From: JBFHER01 sp041584055
GTDB taxonomy: Bacteria > Bacteroidota > Bacteroidia > Bacteroidales > UBA5342
Assembly (NCBI GenBank): GCA_041584055.1
Contig: JBFHER010000132.1
Coordinates: 1 to 10,215 of the forward strand
DNA: 10,215 bases
Direction: 5' to 3'
Part shown: positions 1 to 7,161 of the stretch, one piece after another
How the letters are laid out: every line of letters begins with the position of its first letter
Numbering within the stretch: position 1 is the stretch's first letter
The notes under the pieces: generated by a model
The model's database searches: none
What the model was told of the DNA's origin: nothing
What the model saw: only the letters and a program-made list of their open reading frames with translations
Translations under genes and position numbers: made by a program

Positions 1-266
1 ACGCCGCCGGCAACAGCAGCTTTTGATTCAGTGTAGATATCTCCTTTGTGTGTGAGCCCCGGATCACGAAAATGCACCTGATCATCAATAACACCAGGAA
101 TCAACAACATACCACTCGCATCAATAACCTGCGTATCAGATGGGAATTCTAATTTTTCATCGCCGAAAATCACTTTTTCGATGCGGTCTCCATCAATGAG
201 CACAGAACCGGTCTTCCGGCTCCCTTCATTCACAATGATTGCGTTTTGAATTAATTTCCGTCCCAT
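1..266 (-). CDS. pyrC: Dihydroorotase, N-terminal part (cut by window edge)
   Basis: This is the first 88 codons of a class I (amidohydrolase-fold) dihydroorotase, which makes dihydroorotate from carbamoyl-aspartate in cytosolic pyrimidine synthesis. The translated part shows the short N-terminal beta domain (about 1-55), then IPGVIDDQVHFRDPGLTHKG (56-75), which matches the family's metal-site motif and the following substrate-binding arginine (R67). After it comes YTESKAAVAGG, the typical start of the barrel. The ATG at 266-264 follows an in-frame stop at 281-279, so the start is well bounded; the leader is A-rich. It lies 18 bp after the glycosyltransferase stop, which suggests co-transcription. 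Oddity: where the classical motif is D-x-H-x-H, this protein has D61-D62-Q63-V64-H65, so the first zinc-ligand histidine is Gln. From memory, many Bacteroidota homologues share this, so I still call it PyrC. A related amidohydrolase (hydantoinase or allantoinase type) is less likely. Confidence 0.88.
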   Translation of the reverse strand, partial: MGRKLIQNAIIVNEGSRKTGSVLIDGDRIEKVIFGDEKLEFPSDTQVIDASGMLLIPGVIDDQVHFRDPGLTHKGDIYTESKAAVAGG

Positions 267-284
267 CTTTTTATATTTTTATGG

Positions 285-1025
285 TTAAGCTGCTTTTTGC
301 GGGTACTTTCTGAAATAGCTCCTCAGTTTTAATTTAATGACTCCCCAAACGGCTTCGTTGAAAATACCACCACTCATTTTGGAGGTTCCCAACACCCGAT
401 TCACAAAAATAATCGGCACTTCCTTTATTGTAAATCCACATCTCCAGGTTGTAAATTTCATTTCAATCTGAAATGCATACCCTTTGAATCGTATCTTATC
501 CAGTTCAATGGTACGAAGCACTTCGCTTCGATAACACTTAAATCCTGCCGTTGTATCAAAGACTTTCATACCAGTAACGATCTTCACATACTTGGATGCA
601 AAATACGACATCAAAACACGTCCGATAGGCCAGTTCACCACATTTACGCCGCTCACATAGCGCGAACCGATGGCCAAATCGGCCCCCTCCTCTTTACAGG
701 CACGATATAGCTTTACCAGGTCTGCCGGATTATGTGAAAAATCTGCATCCATTTCGAACACAAAGTTATAATCATGCTCCAGCGCCCATTTAAAGCCGGC
801 AATATAAGCCGTTCCCAGCCCTTGTTTTCCTTCTCGTTCAAGAATAAAAATGCGCTCCCTGAATTCATTCTTGAGTCCCTTAACAATGGCTGCGGTTCCA
901 TCAGGAGAACCATCATCCACCACCAGCACATTGAATCCTTCAGGAAAGTTCATGACCGTTCGAAGAATATTTTCGATATTTTCTTTTTCGTTGTACGTTG
1001 GGATAATTACAATACTTTCTGCCAT
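285..1025 (-). CDS. GT2 glycosyltransferase, polyprenol-phosphate mannosyltransferase (DPM1-like)
   Basis: This 246-residue family 2 glycosyltransferase is of the dolichol/polyprenol-phosphate mannose synthase type, which moves a sugar from a nucleotide donor to a polyprenyl phosphate at the cytoplasmic membrane face. Visible motifs in order are IIPTYNEKENI (7-17) for nucleotide binding, DDGSPDGT (37-44), the metal-binding DADFSHNP (92-99, the DxD site), GSRY (119-122), DTTAGFKCYR (156-165) and FQIEM (184-188) with the usual acceptor-side acidic residue. No hydrophobic C-terminal segment or GtrA-like domain is present, so it should be a peripheral membrane enzyme of the short bacterial DPM1 type. 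It begins 13 bp after ispF and ends 18 bp before pyrC, so it sits mid-operon. The fold and lipid-phosphate class are well supported. The sugar (mannose or glucose) and the final glycoconjugate are inference. Confidence 0.88.
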   Translation of the reverse strand: MAESIVIIPTYNEKENIENILRTVMNFPEGFNVLVVDDGSPDGTAAIVKGLKNEFRERIFILEREGKQGLGTAYIAGFKWALEHDYNFVFEMDADFSHNPADLVKLYRACKEEGADLAIGSRYVSGVNVVNWPIGRVLMSYFASKYVKIVTGMKVFDTTAGFKCYRSEVLRTIELDKIRFKGYAFQIEMKFTTWRCGFTIKEVPIIFVNRVLGTSKMSGGIFNEAVWGVIKLKLRSYFRKYPQKAA

Positions 1026-1038
1026 TCTGGTTATTATG

Positions 1039-1521
1039 TTATTTGTCTTTTATTATCAGGGCCACTGCCTGTACGCTAATGCCTTCTTCGCGTCCTTCAA
1101 AGCCCAGCTTTTCGGTGGTTGTTGCCTTTATCCCCACATCGGATTCATTCAGCTTCAATATCTTTGCCAAAACAGATTTCATTGCAGGAATGTAAGGCTT
1201 CAATTTAGGTTGCTGGGCACTTATTACACAATCCACATTGCCAATTGCATGCCCTTCGTCCTGCAACAAATCCACGACATCGGCGAGAAGTGATTTTGAG
1301 TCCAGGCCTTTGAATGCCATATCTGTATCCGGGAAATATGTTCCAATATCACTTAGGCCCGCAGCTCCCAATAAAGCATCTGCCAGGGCATGAATGACCA
1401 CATCACCATCAGAATGTGCCACCGTCCCTTTTGAATGTGGGATCTGAACGCCACCGAGCCACAGGCTCTCGCCTTCTTCAAGCCGATGCACATCATAACC
1501 GATTCCAACTCTGAATTTCAT
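1039..1521 (-). CDS. ispF: 2-C-methyl-D-erythritol 2,4-cyclodiphosphate synthase
   Basis: IspF closes CDP-methylerythritol 2-phosphate into the 2,4-cyclodiphosphate with loss of CMP, a step of the MEP route to isoprenoids. The protein is 160 residues, the usual length for this trimeric cytosolic enzyme. Key signatures are all present: GYDVHR (8-13), supplying zinc ligands D10 and H12; AHSDGDVVIHALADALLGA (35-53), with third ligand H44; SDIGTYFPDTD (57-67); and KATTTEKLGFEGREEGI (132-148), with the active-site Thr/Glu region and CDP-binding loop. An in-frame stop lies eight codons upstream of the ATG (1545-1543), so the N-terminus is secure. It heads the ispF, glycosyltransferase, pyrC run (gaps of 13 and 18 bp). 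The 276 bp in front of it holds a dyad, a hairpin and a nonamer array, so it may have its own promoter rather than depend on porU-porV transcription. Confidence 0.97.
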   Translation of the reverse strand: MKFRVGIGYDVHRLEEGESLWLGGVQIPHSKGTVAHSDGDVVIHALADALLGAAGLSDIGTYFPDTDMAFKGLDSKSLLADVVDLLQDEGHAIGNVDCVISAQQPKLKPYIPAMKSVLAKILKLNESDVGIKATTTEKLGFEGREEGISVQAVALIIKDK

Positions 1522-1579
1522 CTGTTTATTACGATCTCCCTCTCATTTATAAATGTTGCGATATCCCGATCGTTTTTTT

Positions 1580-1610
1580 ATGCGCAAACGAGACCTTGCC
1601 TCATGCGCAT
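1580..1610 (-). promoter_or_regulatory. Hairpin with mini-ORF in the ispF leader
   Basis: ATGCGCA (1580-1586) and TGCGCAT (1604-1610) form a perfect 7 bp inverted repeat. Inside it, GAG (1590-1592) can pair with CTC (1600-1602) around a 7-nt loop, giving a two-part hairpin about 60 bp upstream of the ispF start. Read on the minus strand the element is followed by a run of A, so it is not an intrinsic terminator for ispF transcripts. On the plus strand it is followed by only four T and no plus-strand gene ends there. On the minus strand the same bases encode a 10-codon frame with a stop (1610-1578, MRMRQGLVCA). A leader or protein-binding role is inference. Confidence 0.35.
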
Positions 1611-1624
1611 TTTAAAAACAAAAC

Positions 1625-1645
1625 GGTCTTAGACCTACAAAAGTA
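1625..1645 (-). promoter_or_regulatory. Possible -7 box with adjacent dyad upstream of ispF
   Basis: On the minus strand TACTTTTG (1645-1638) matches the Bacteroidota -7 consensus TAnnTTTG. Two bases downstream lies GGTCTAAGACC (1635-1625), a perfect 5 bp dyad around one central base, placed where a repressor site would overlap the transcription start. No TTG was found at the expected -33 distance, so the promoter is only half supported. A further GGTCT lies in the loop region of the hairpin downstream. Confidence 0.3.
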
Positions 1646-1655
1646 AAGAATTAAA

Positions 1656-1709
1656 AGTACTTGGAGTACCAGGAGATCTTAAAATACTTAAAGATTGAAG
1701 AAAAAGTAG
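1656..1709. repeat. Degenerate 9 bp tandem repeat, array A (downstream of porV)
   Basis: Reading the plus strand in steps of nine gives AGTACTTGG (1656), AGTACCAGG (1665), AGATCTTAA (1674), AATACTTAA (1683) and AGATTGAAG (1692), with a weak sixth unit at 1701. The phase is kept without gaps. The first five bases are best conserved, with an approximate consensus of AGTACTTGR. The array lies about 90 bp beyond the porV stop and upstream of ispF. A second array with the same period, orientation and consensus lies upstream of porU (6906-6950). Confidence 0.5.
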
Positions 1710-1797
1710 TTTACCTTAGAATTTCAGACGCCCACATCACTTCCACAGGTCCGGAAAGCAGGAGAATTACAATCTAACAACAAACTTTCTGGACAAA

Positions 1798-2961
1798 CTA
1801 TCTGCCCATGAGACTTTGCAGGCCATCCACGCCAAAAGACAGGGTAAAACGCAGGGTACTTCCCAACGGACTTCCTGTATCCATCGGCACCAGGTAAGAC
1901 ACATCCAGACCAAAGACGTTCATTTTAAAACCGGCACCAAAAGAAACATATTCTCTGTTACCCTTGTTCTCATCTTCATAAAAGTATCCCGCACGGATAA
2001 CGAACATTTCATCATAAATATATTCTGTTCCTACGGAATACGTTAATTCCCTTAGTTCCTCGGAGAAACCACCCGGCGCGTCGTTCCAGGAAGAGAAAAT
2101 ACCTTCCATTACCCCCATATCATTGCGAATCTCACCATCGGGATCATTTTCTTTATCAGGGGTTGGCACCATGAGTTTGTTAATATCCACCATGGCTGCA
2201 ATCTTATTATACTCATCGATGGTAAATGTCCAGGACGTCCCAATTTTAAAATTAGATGGCAAAAACTCAAGAAACTCTCCTTTTGTATAGGACATTTTAT
2301 TACCAATATTTGAAAGGTTTACCCCAAATCCAACAGTGGTTGGCACAGCACCCAAATCAATTTCATCGGTGTAAAAAGCTGAGATGTCTGCAGCAAAAGA
2401 ATTCCCGGGATAATATTGCTGGCTTGAACCCGCGAGATCCACAGCAGCACCGCCTGTAAGATCTGAGTGGATATAACGGAAGGTCACAGCCCCGGACCAT
2501 GTATCAGAGAATTTTCTGGAATATGCTGCATCCAGAGCAAATTCATTCGGACTGATTGATCCAAGGATATCTCCCTGACTGCTTGTCCACTGTATGTCAC
2601 CCAGTGAGAAATAGCGAAGCGAAGCACTCACAGCCTGCAAATCACCAAACTTCTTATAACCTGTTGCATAAAACAGGTTGATATCATTAACCAAAGCTCT
2701 CAGCCAGGGCGTTAATGAGAAAGAGAATCCAAAGTCCTCTTCCATAAAGGCATATTTGGAAGCATTCCAGTATTGTGATGTTAAATCCGGTGTTGATGCA
2801 ACACCTGCATCCCCCAATGCACTACCCCTTGAATCCGGTGAAATTGTCAGGAAAGGTGTTGCTGTTGTAATCGGGTTATTTTCATTTTGAGCACTCAACT
2901 GGAAAACCCCCATCAACAATGTTGCTAAAGCAATTATTCTATTCAATTTAATATTCATCAT
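1798..2961 (-). CDS. porV: T9SS outer-membrane shuttle protein PorV
   Basis: PorV is an outer-membrane FadL-type beta barrel of the type IX secretion system. It collects CTD-bearing cargo at the translocon and delivers it to the PorU sortase complex. I place the start at ATG 2961-2959 (387 residues; a second ATG follows at once). It gives a clean signal peptide, MMNIKLNRIIALATLLMGVF up to SAQ, with likely cleavage after A24. A frame extension to a TTG at 3030 would bury that signal behind 23 residues and is rejected. The mature N-terminus contains the PorV/PorQ family hallmark TPFLTISPDSRGSALGDAG, followed by QYWNASKYAF. The rest alternates aromatic and polar residues, as in beta strands, ending LRFTLSFGV and a short tail. 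It follows porU by 75 bp, the conserved porU-porV order in this phylum. No clear terminator was found after it. Confidence 0.93.
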   Translation of the reverse strand: MMNIKLNRIIALATLLMGVFQLSAQNENNPITTATPFLTISPDSRGSALGDAGVASTPDLTSQYWNASKYAFMEEDFGFSFSLTPWLRALVNDINLFYATGYKKFGDLQAVSASLRYFSLGDIQWTSSQGDILGSISPNEFALDAAYSRKFSDTWSGAVTFRYIHSDLTGGAAVDLAGSSQQYYPGNSFAADISAFYTDEIDLGAVPTTVGFGVNLSNIGNKMSYTKGEFLEFLPSNFKIGTSWTFTIDEYNKIAAMVDINKLMVPTPDKENDPDGEIRNDMGVMEGIFSSWNDAPGGFSEELRELTYSVGTEYIYDEMFVIRAGYFYEDENKGNREYVSFGAGFKMNVFGLDVSYLVPMDTGSPLGSTLRFTLSFGVDGLQSLMGR

Positions 2962-3036
2962 TCCTTTTCTCGTTCTTGTCTTTGCAATAATTTCTAAACG
3001 CAAAGAAAATTCAATTATTTTATATACCAATAAATT

Positions 3037-6000
3037 TTACAAAACAATAAGTTTTTTCGTTGCGCCCACACTTTGTTTGTCATTCACTTTTATGACCGTG
3101 CGGTATAAGTATATTCCCGGATTTACCTTCAGTCCATTGCCTCCGGTCAAATCCCACTCAATGGGATCAATCTTATTGGATGAACTGTAGGAATAGGCAT
3201 CCAACACTGCCATTTTTTGACCATTTACTGAGAAGATCTCCACGGTTATCTCCAAAACAGATTCGGGTCTGTCATGTTCAAAGACAAACTCAACCACATC
3301 CCTGGCCGGATTCGGATAGCAGGTCAAAGAGGTCACATCAGGGATCTCATTTGCTTCAACAACAAACGAAATCTCTTTTACGGTGGAGTTATTATAGATA
3401 TCCCACACCCTGAAAAACAAGGTATGTTCACCTTCCGAAAGATCTGAGAACTTATATTTAACATTTCCTTCTGTGTTCCCGTTGATGGCTTCATAATACG
3501 TATTCAGTACCGTCAGCGTTCCGGGATCCTCATCCAGCATCACCACGATATCATGGCCAATGCCGCTACCGGCAGTACTGATTCCATTTTCATCCATTAT
3601 CTCAACCACCAATAAGGGATCCGGATTCACCACGCCCCCATCAACAAAGTCCGGTTGATTCATGTACATCGTAAGAGAAGGCCCCGATTCGTCTGCGACC
3701 GCATTGTCAGAAAACCCGCCAATGACCACATTTTCATAATAACCGTTTGCCTCTGCCTGATCGCTGCTTGCGTAGTAGACGATTCGCCCTTTTCCAAACT
3801 CGTAGTTAATCTCTTTTGGTAATTTAAAAGAGAACTCAAATTTTCCGTTGACCACTTCCGATTTCCCTGTAAACACAAGATCCTGCCACAGATTAAATGT
3901 CAGAGGCGACCAGGTATCTTCACTTGCATTATCGTTATTAATGGTACTGATGGATTTCATTTTATCAAACACCTGCGAATAAACAAACCCATTAAAGTCG
4001 TGTGCTGTATCTCCGGATTCAGTTTGTATAAATCCTTTGATGGACAAGGTCTCCAATGCTGAAATGGTATCCGATATGCCCTCACCCACTTCAATGCCAT
4101 TTATTGCTGATGTCTGAACATCAAGTGTAGGATAATGCATTTTCAAGGCAGGATCTCCCAATAGAAGAAATTTTCGCTTATTCACGCCGGTGCCTGTTGC
4201 CGCTTTTGTTAAACGGCACACATCTCCCAGCCGGTTTTGGCGCCCTTTTTCATCGGTTTCAAAAACGTAATCGAAAAAGTTATTATTGATCGTAAAGTTA
4301 GAACTTGAATACACGATGCGAGTGGTTGTAAACAAACCAACACCCCCACCGATAGGGCTCAGCAGCACATGTTCACCCGCTGTAGTTTCTGTGTATAAAT
4401 CAAAGCGACTGAATTCACAGGTTGCCGTTACCCAAACAGGCAAATTACTCAGATTTTCGTAATCCTTCACCTTTTTCTTTGTCATGATCTGTTCCTCTGT
4501 CAAGCCTGTTTCACCACCATGACCAGAATAATTCCATAACAATACGCCTTGCTGCATGCTTTGTTCCACCTGAGCTTCTGCTTCAGGATAACGCTGTCCC
4601 GAAGCTTCTGCGGTTTGCTGAAAGGCATCCAGCAATATTTTATTCACCACCATTTCGGGATGCTCATTCATCACCTTATCCGCCATACGGTTGGCATCTC
4701 GCATGTGGATATTGTTGTCTTCATCATCCCCCACAAAACAAACTGTATTTTTCCAGGAATTACGCTTTCTGTTTTCAGTGTAATACTTAATCTTACTTAC
4801 AAGATCTTTGGCTTGTTTCACTGAGCTTACCGGCAGTCGGCCAACACCGATATCCACACGATCGTAGTTGCCCATTTCTCCTTCTGTGGCATCCAACATG
4901 CCATAATAATCATCCGAAACATAGGTTGTTGACATATTGAGTGATTCCACCGACTGATAAGTGGGAATAAAGTTAAAACTCTTGCTTTTTTCGTTTCTCC
5001 CCATGTTATCAAAAGTACCATCACCAAACAACAACAGATAACGTATCATATCATCCTCACCCACAGCCCGGTCGTAAAACATCTTTAAAAACCAGCGGAA
5101 AGCCGTTATATCTGCTTGTCCGGATGAGAATTCGTTATAAATTTGCTCCGGGGTGACAATGTGTGAACGAATGCCTTCTGCGGCATGCAGCTCAGACAAA
5201 TCTTCAGCTGATTCCAGAAAATCAGGATGAGCTATAATTACCATATCCACCTGAGGCAAGCCGTGCAGGTTTTGATTTTTGACATCGCCCACGATGCTTG
5301 GCTTTTCGAAACTACCTTTCGGATTAAATGCAACAAACTCCTTTAATACATTCACATCTGTTTTAAAGGTCGTTTGATTATTTGAAAAGCTGGCGGGCAT
5401 CAAAGCCGCAGCTGTTGGCTCAGTAACATCAAGCACAAGCACATCAGAACTTGTAGATTGAATCACAAAATTTGCGATGCCGTTACCCAGTGACTTTTCA
5501 TCTCTGAAAGCCAGGAATGCACTTTTAAATTTTAGTTGACGTCTTACGTTTACGCGAAAATAATTGACGTTTCCGGTGGCAGTCTCATCCGTAGAAAGGT
5601 AGTTCCACTTCAAATTCAGGTTTCCTGATGAAGGTTTTGCAAAGTAAGTGACATTCGCCTTTTTTGCATAATCTCCGGTATTCCCCTTGGATGAAATGGA
5701 AACTGAAGTACTTCCCAACAGGTTATCATTCATATAAAAACTTAAATTGGCGGATGAATTCTCTGTGCGTGACACAACCGAGAAAGAAAGTTGTGCATCT
5801 TCATCTGTCACAACATCATCGAAGCTGAAACTCCTGGAAACGCTCTCATTGCCTTTGATGTCGACACCAAACCATTCCATGCCGGAAGAAAGCAGGTTGT
5901 TAACTTCCGGCTCCCACACGTCATAATCTGTAAAATTGCGTACTTCCATCACAGCATCCCCGACTGTTTCCGGCGCATTTTCAATTCGTTTTCCCTTACC

Positions 6001-6837
6001 ATGATCGGAACTCAGAAAATAAATGGCTTTATCAGCATATTTATGGGTCACATGAATAAATTCATTTTTAGCAGAGCTATAGGACCAGCCCACTGGTCCC
6101 AGACCATAGAACAGAACAAAATCACCCTCATTCATTTTGCCATCCCCTCCATCGTTATAATAGAGGGCATTTTCCTGCAAATCATCGTATTTACGATCAA
6201 TGAACTTAATGTCCAGCATGGGCCCACCGTAACCAAACAAACGGATGTTATCCGGATCAAGGCCCATCCCTTTTAAGTCACTGTATGTCAACTTATAAAT
6301 ACCTGTTCGGGCAATTGAAATTTTCTTCCATGTGCCGGTGCTCAGGAGGGATTGTTCAGCAAAATCAGTTGCAAGGGATGCACTTTTACTCCTAATAGCA
6401 GCTTTTCTCGTGACTGAAATGGCAAAAGAGCTGAGTGTTTCAATCGCATTTCCATTCTTACGTATGGGTGTGACCCATACCTCAAGTGCATATTTTTTTC
6501 TGGATGACACCACGTGGTATTCCAATCCTTCCGATGTTGTAAGCAGTTCCTTTCCTGAAAAGGAAACCACCTTATTTTGTTGCCAGACTTTATCCGAAAT
6601 TTCTACGGTGAAAGACGCTTCATCTGCGGGTCCCGTAAGTGGAAAAACAGCATGGTATCTGGGCAACATCCCCTCATCCTCCGCCAGAACAGCCCCGTCA
6701 AACTGAAGCACATGCAGGGTGTCGTCGCCCAGCACTTCGGTCAGCACATCACCCCATTTAAGTTCCACCTGCGTTGTTTGCGCCAGCAGTGATAAAGGTA
6801 AAAGGATCAATACAAAAATTAAAATGATGTTTCTCAT
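3037..6837 (-). CDS. porU: T9SS sortase PorU, gingipain-like C25 peptidase
   Basis: PorU is the cell-surface cysteine protease that removes the C-terminal signal of T9SS cargo and attaches the cargo to lipopolysaccharide. The 1266-residue product has a signal peptide (1-19, ending LSLLAQ), a long beta-rich N-terminal region (about 20-525), a C25 gingipain-type domain (about 527-900) with FGDGTFDN (604-611), then beta/Ig-like regions and its own T9SS CTD. The CTD starts at YPNPAR (1174-1179) and ends with a GIYLYR motif and KKLIVL. Catalytic residues are recognisable as H773 in NYSGHGGETG and C807 in TATCEFSR. Their spacing of 34 is close to the 33 of the Porphyromonas gingivalis pair H657/C690. 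An in-frame stop lies at 6849-6847, just upstream of the ATG. The protein is somewhat longer than the P. gingivalis enzyme (1158 residues). It is first in a porU-porV pair. Confidence 0.95.
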   Translation of the reverse strand: MRNIILIFVLILLPLSLLAQTTQVELKWGDVLTEVLGDDTLHVLQFDGAVLAEDEGMLPRYHAVFPLTGPADEASFTVEISDKVWQQNKVVSFSGKELLTTSEGLEYHVVSSRKKYALEVWVTPIRKNGNAIETLSSFAISVTRKAAIRSKSASLATDFAEQSLLSTGTWKKISIARTGIYKLTYSDLKGMGLDPDNIRLFGYGGPMLDIKFIDRKYDDLQENALYYNDGGDGKMNEGDFVLFYGLGPVGWSYSSAKNEFIHVTHKYADKAIYFLSSDHGKGKRIENAPETVGDAVMEVRNFTDYDVWEPEVNNLLSSGMEWFGVDIKGNESVSRSFSFDDVVTDEDAQLSFSVVSRTENSSANLSFYMNDNLLGSTSVSISSKGNTGDYAKKANVTYFAKPSSGNLNLKWNYLSTDETATGNVNYFRVNVRRQLKFKSAFLAFRDEKSLGNGIANFVIQSTSSDVLVLDVTEPTAAALMPASFSNNQTTFKTDVNVLKEFVAFNPKGSFEKPSIVGDVKNQNLHGLPQVDMVIIAHPDFLESAEDLSELHAAEGIRSHIVTPEQIYNEFSSGQADITAFRWFLKMFYDRAVGEDDMIRYLLLFGDGTFDNMGRNEKSKSFNFIPTYQSVESLNMSTTYVSDDYYGMLDATEGEMGNYDRVDIGVGRLPVSSVKQAKDLVSKIKYYTENRKRNSWKNTVCFVGDDEDNNIHMRDANRMADKVMNEHPEMVVNKILLDAFQQTAEASGQRYPEAEAQVEQSMQQGVLLWNYSGHGGETGLTEEQIMTKKKVKDYENLSNLPVWVTATCEFSRFDLYTETTAGEHVLLSPIGGGVGLFTTTRIVYSSSNFTINNNFFDYVFETDEKGRQNRLGDVCRLTKAATGTGVNKRKFLLLGDPALKMHYPTLDVQTSAINGIEVGEGISDTISALETLSIKGFIQTESGDTAHDFNGFVYSQVFDKMKSISTINNDNASEDTWSPLTFNLWQDLVFTGKSEVVNGKFEFSFKLPKEINYEFGKGRIVYYASSDQAEANGYYENVVIGGFSDNAVADESGPSLTMYMNQPDFVDGGVVNPDPLLVVEIMDENGISTAGSGIGHDIVVMLDEDPGTLTVLNTYYEAINGNTEGNVKYKFSDLSEGEHTLFFRVWDIYNNSTVKEISFVVEANEIPDVTSLTCYPNPARDVVEFVFEHDRPESVLEITVEIFSVNGQKMAVLDAYSYSSSNKIDPIEWDLTGGNGLKVNPGIYLYRTVIKVNDKQSVGATKKLIVL

Positions 6838-6905
6838 TCTGTTTTCTTAGTTTGTTGACGAAAATAAACAAGATAATCTAATACCTTATAATTATATGTA
6901 AAAAA

Positions 6906-6950
6906 AGTACCCTGACTACCTGAAGTATTTGGAGCACTTTAACCATTCTT
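6906..6950. repeat. Degenerate 9 bp tandem repeat, array B (upstream of porU)
   Basis: Steps of nine on the plus strand give AGTACCCTG (6906), ACTACCTGA (6915), AGTATTTGG (6924), AGCACTTTA (6933) and a weak ACCATTCTT (6942). Position 1 is A in every unit, positions 2-5 follow GTAC with few changes, and position 6 is always C or T. Period, orientation and consensus agree with array A at 1656. The array begins 69 bp upstream of the porU start codon, so it lies in the porU promoter or leader region. Confidence 0.5.
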
Positions 6951-7099
6951 TACAAAGAAACGTTGTTCAGACTTAAATATTATTAATGCATACCAACTAT
7001 CACTGACAATAGACGAATCAAAAAGGAATACCTTACAACAAAAGCAACATCCTACATCCTTTTCACAAAAACAATGACAACAACGAAGGCGATTGAAAC

Positions 7100-7134
7100 T
7101 TTGTTAAATTATGAGCAACTACGGCTATATTTTG
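7100..7134 (+). promoter_or_regulatory. Putative Bacteroidota-type promoter
   Basis: TTTG at 7100-7103 and TATATTTTG at 7126-7134 resemble the Bacteroidota -33 (TTTG) and -7 (TAnnTTTG) elements, with a 22 bp spacer and one extra base in the -7 box. An exact TAATTTTG follows at 7135-7142 but lacks a suitably placed -33 element. Either box would put the start of transcription roughly 12-20 bp before the ATG at 7162. Confidence 0.42.
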
Positions 7135-7161
7135 TAATTTTGCGTTGAAATTTAATTCATC

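Larger units (their letters stand above)
6838..7161. other. 324 bp divergent intergenic region
   Basis: This A/T-rich spacer lies between the divergent starts of porU and the CCGAHEIC protein gene. It contains nonamer array B (6906-6950) on the porU side and a plausible plus-strand promoter at 7100-7134. I found no convincing -7/-33 pair for porU, and no RNA gene or small ORF that I can support. AAAAGGA (7021-7027) and TCCTTTT (7057-7063) form a 7 bp inverted repeat with a 29-nt gap, which I regard as weak. Confidence 0.6.

Noticed and set aside
850..1293. Plus-strand open frame of 147 codons antisense to the glycosyltransferase and ispF
   Set aside because: Both genes beneath it are identified by catalytic motifs on the minus strand; the antisense product resembles no family and has no leader signals.
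1580..1616. Hairpin followed by TTTT read as a plus-strand intrinsic terminator
   Set aside because: No plus-strand gene precedes it, the T run is short, and the 7 bp stem has a 17-nt loop; kept only as a possible leader element of ispF.
1738..1797. Search for a terminator directly after porV
   Set aside because: No stable stem with a T tract is visible on the minus strand, so read-through towards ispF cannot be excluded.
2962..3030. Upstream extension of porV to a TTG start at 3030
   Set aside because: It would place 23 residues in front of a textbook signal peptide; the ATG at 2961 (or 2958) gives a normal secreted protein.
5791..6276. Plus-strand open frame of 161 codons inside porU
   Set aside because: It lies fully antisense to a continuous 1266-codon PorU frame with no family resemblance; a shadow of codon use.
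7021..7063. AAAAGGA / TCCTTTT inverted repeat in the 6838-7161 spacer
   Set aside because: 7 bp A/T-rich arms with a 29-nt gap are expected by chance here, and no gene ends nearby.
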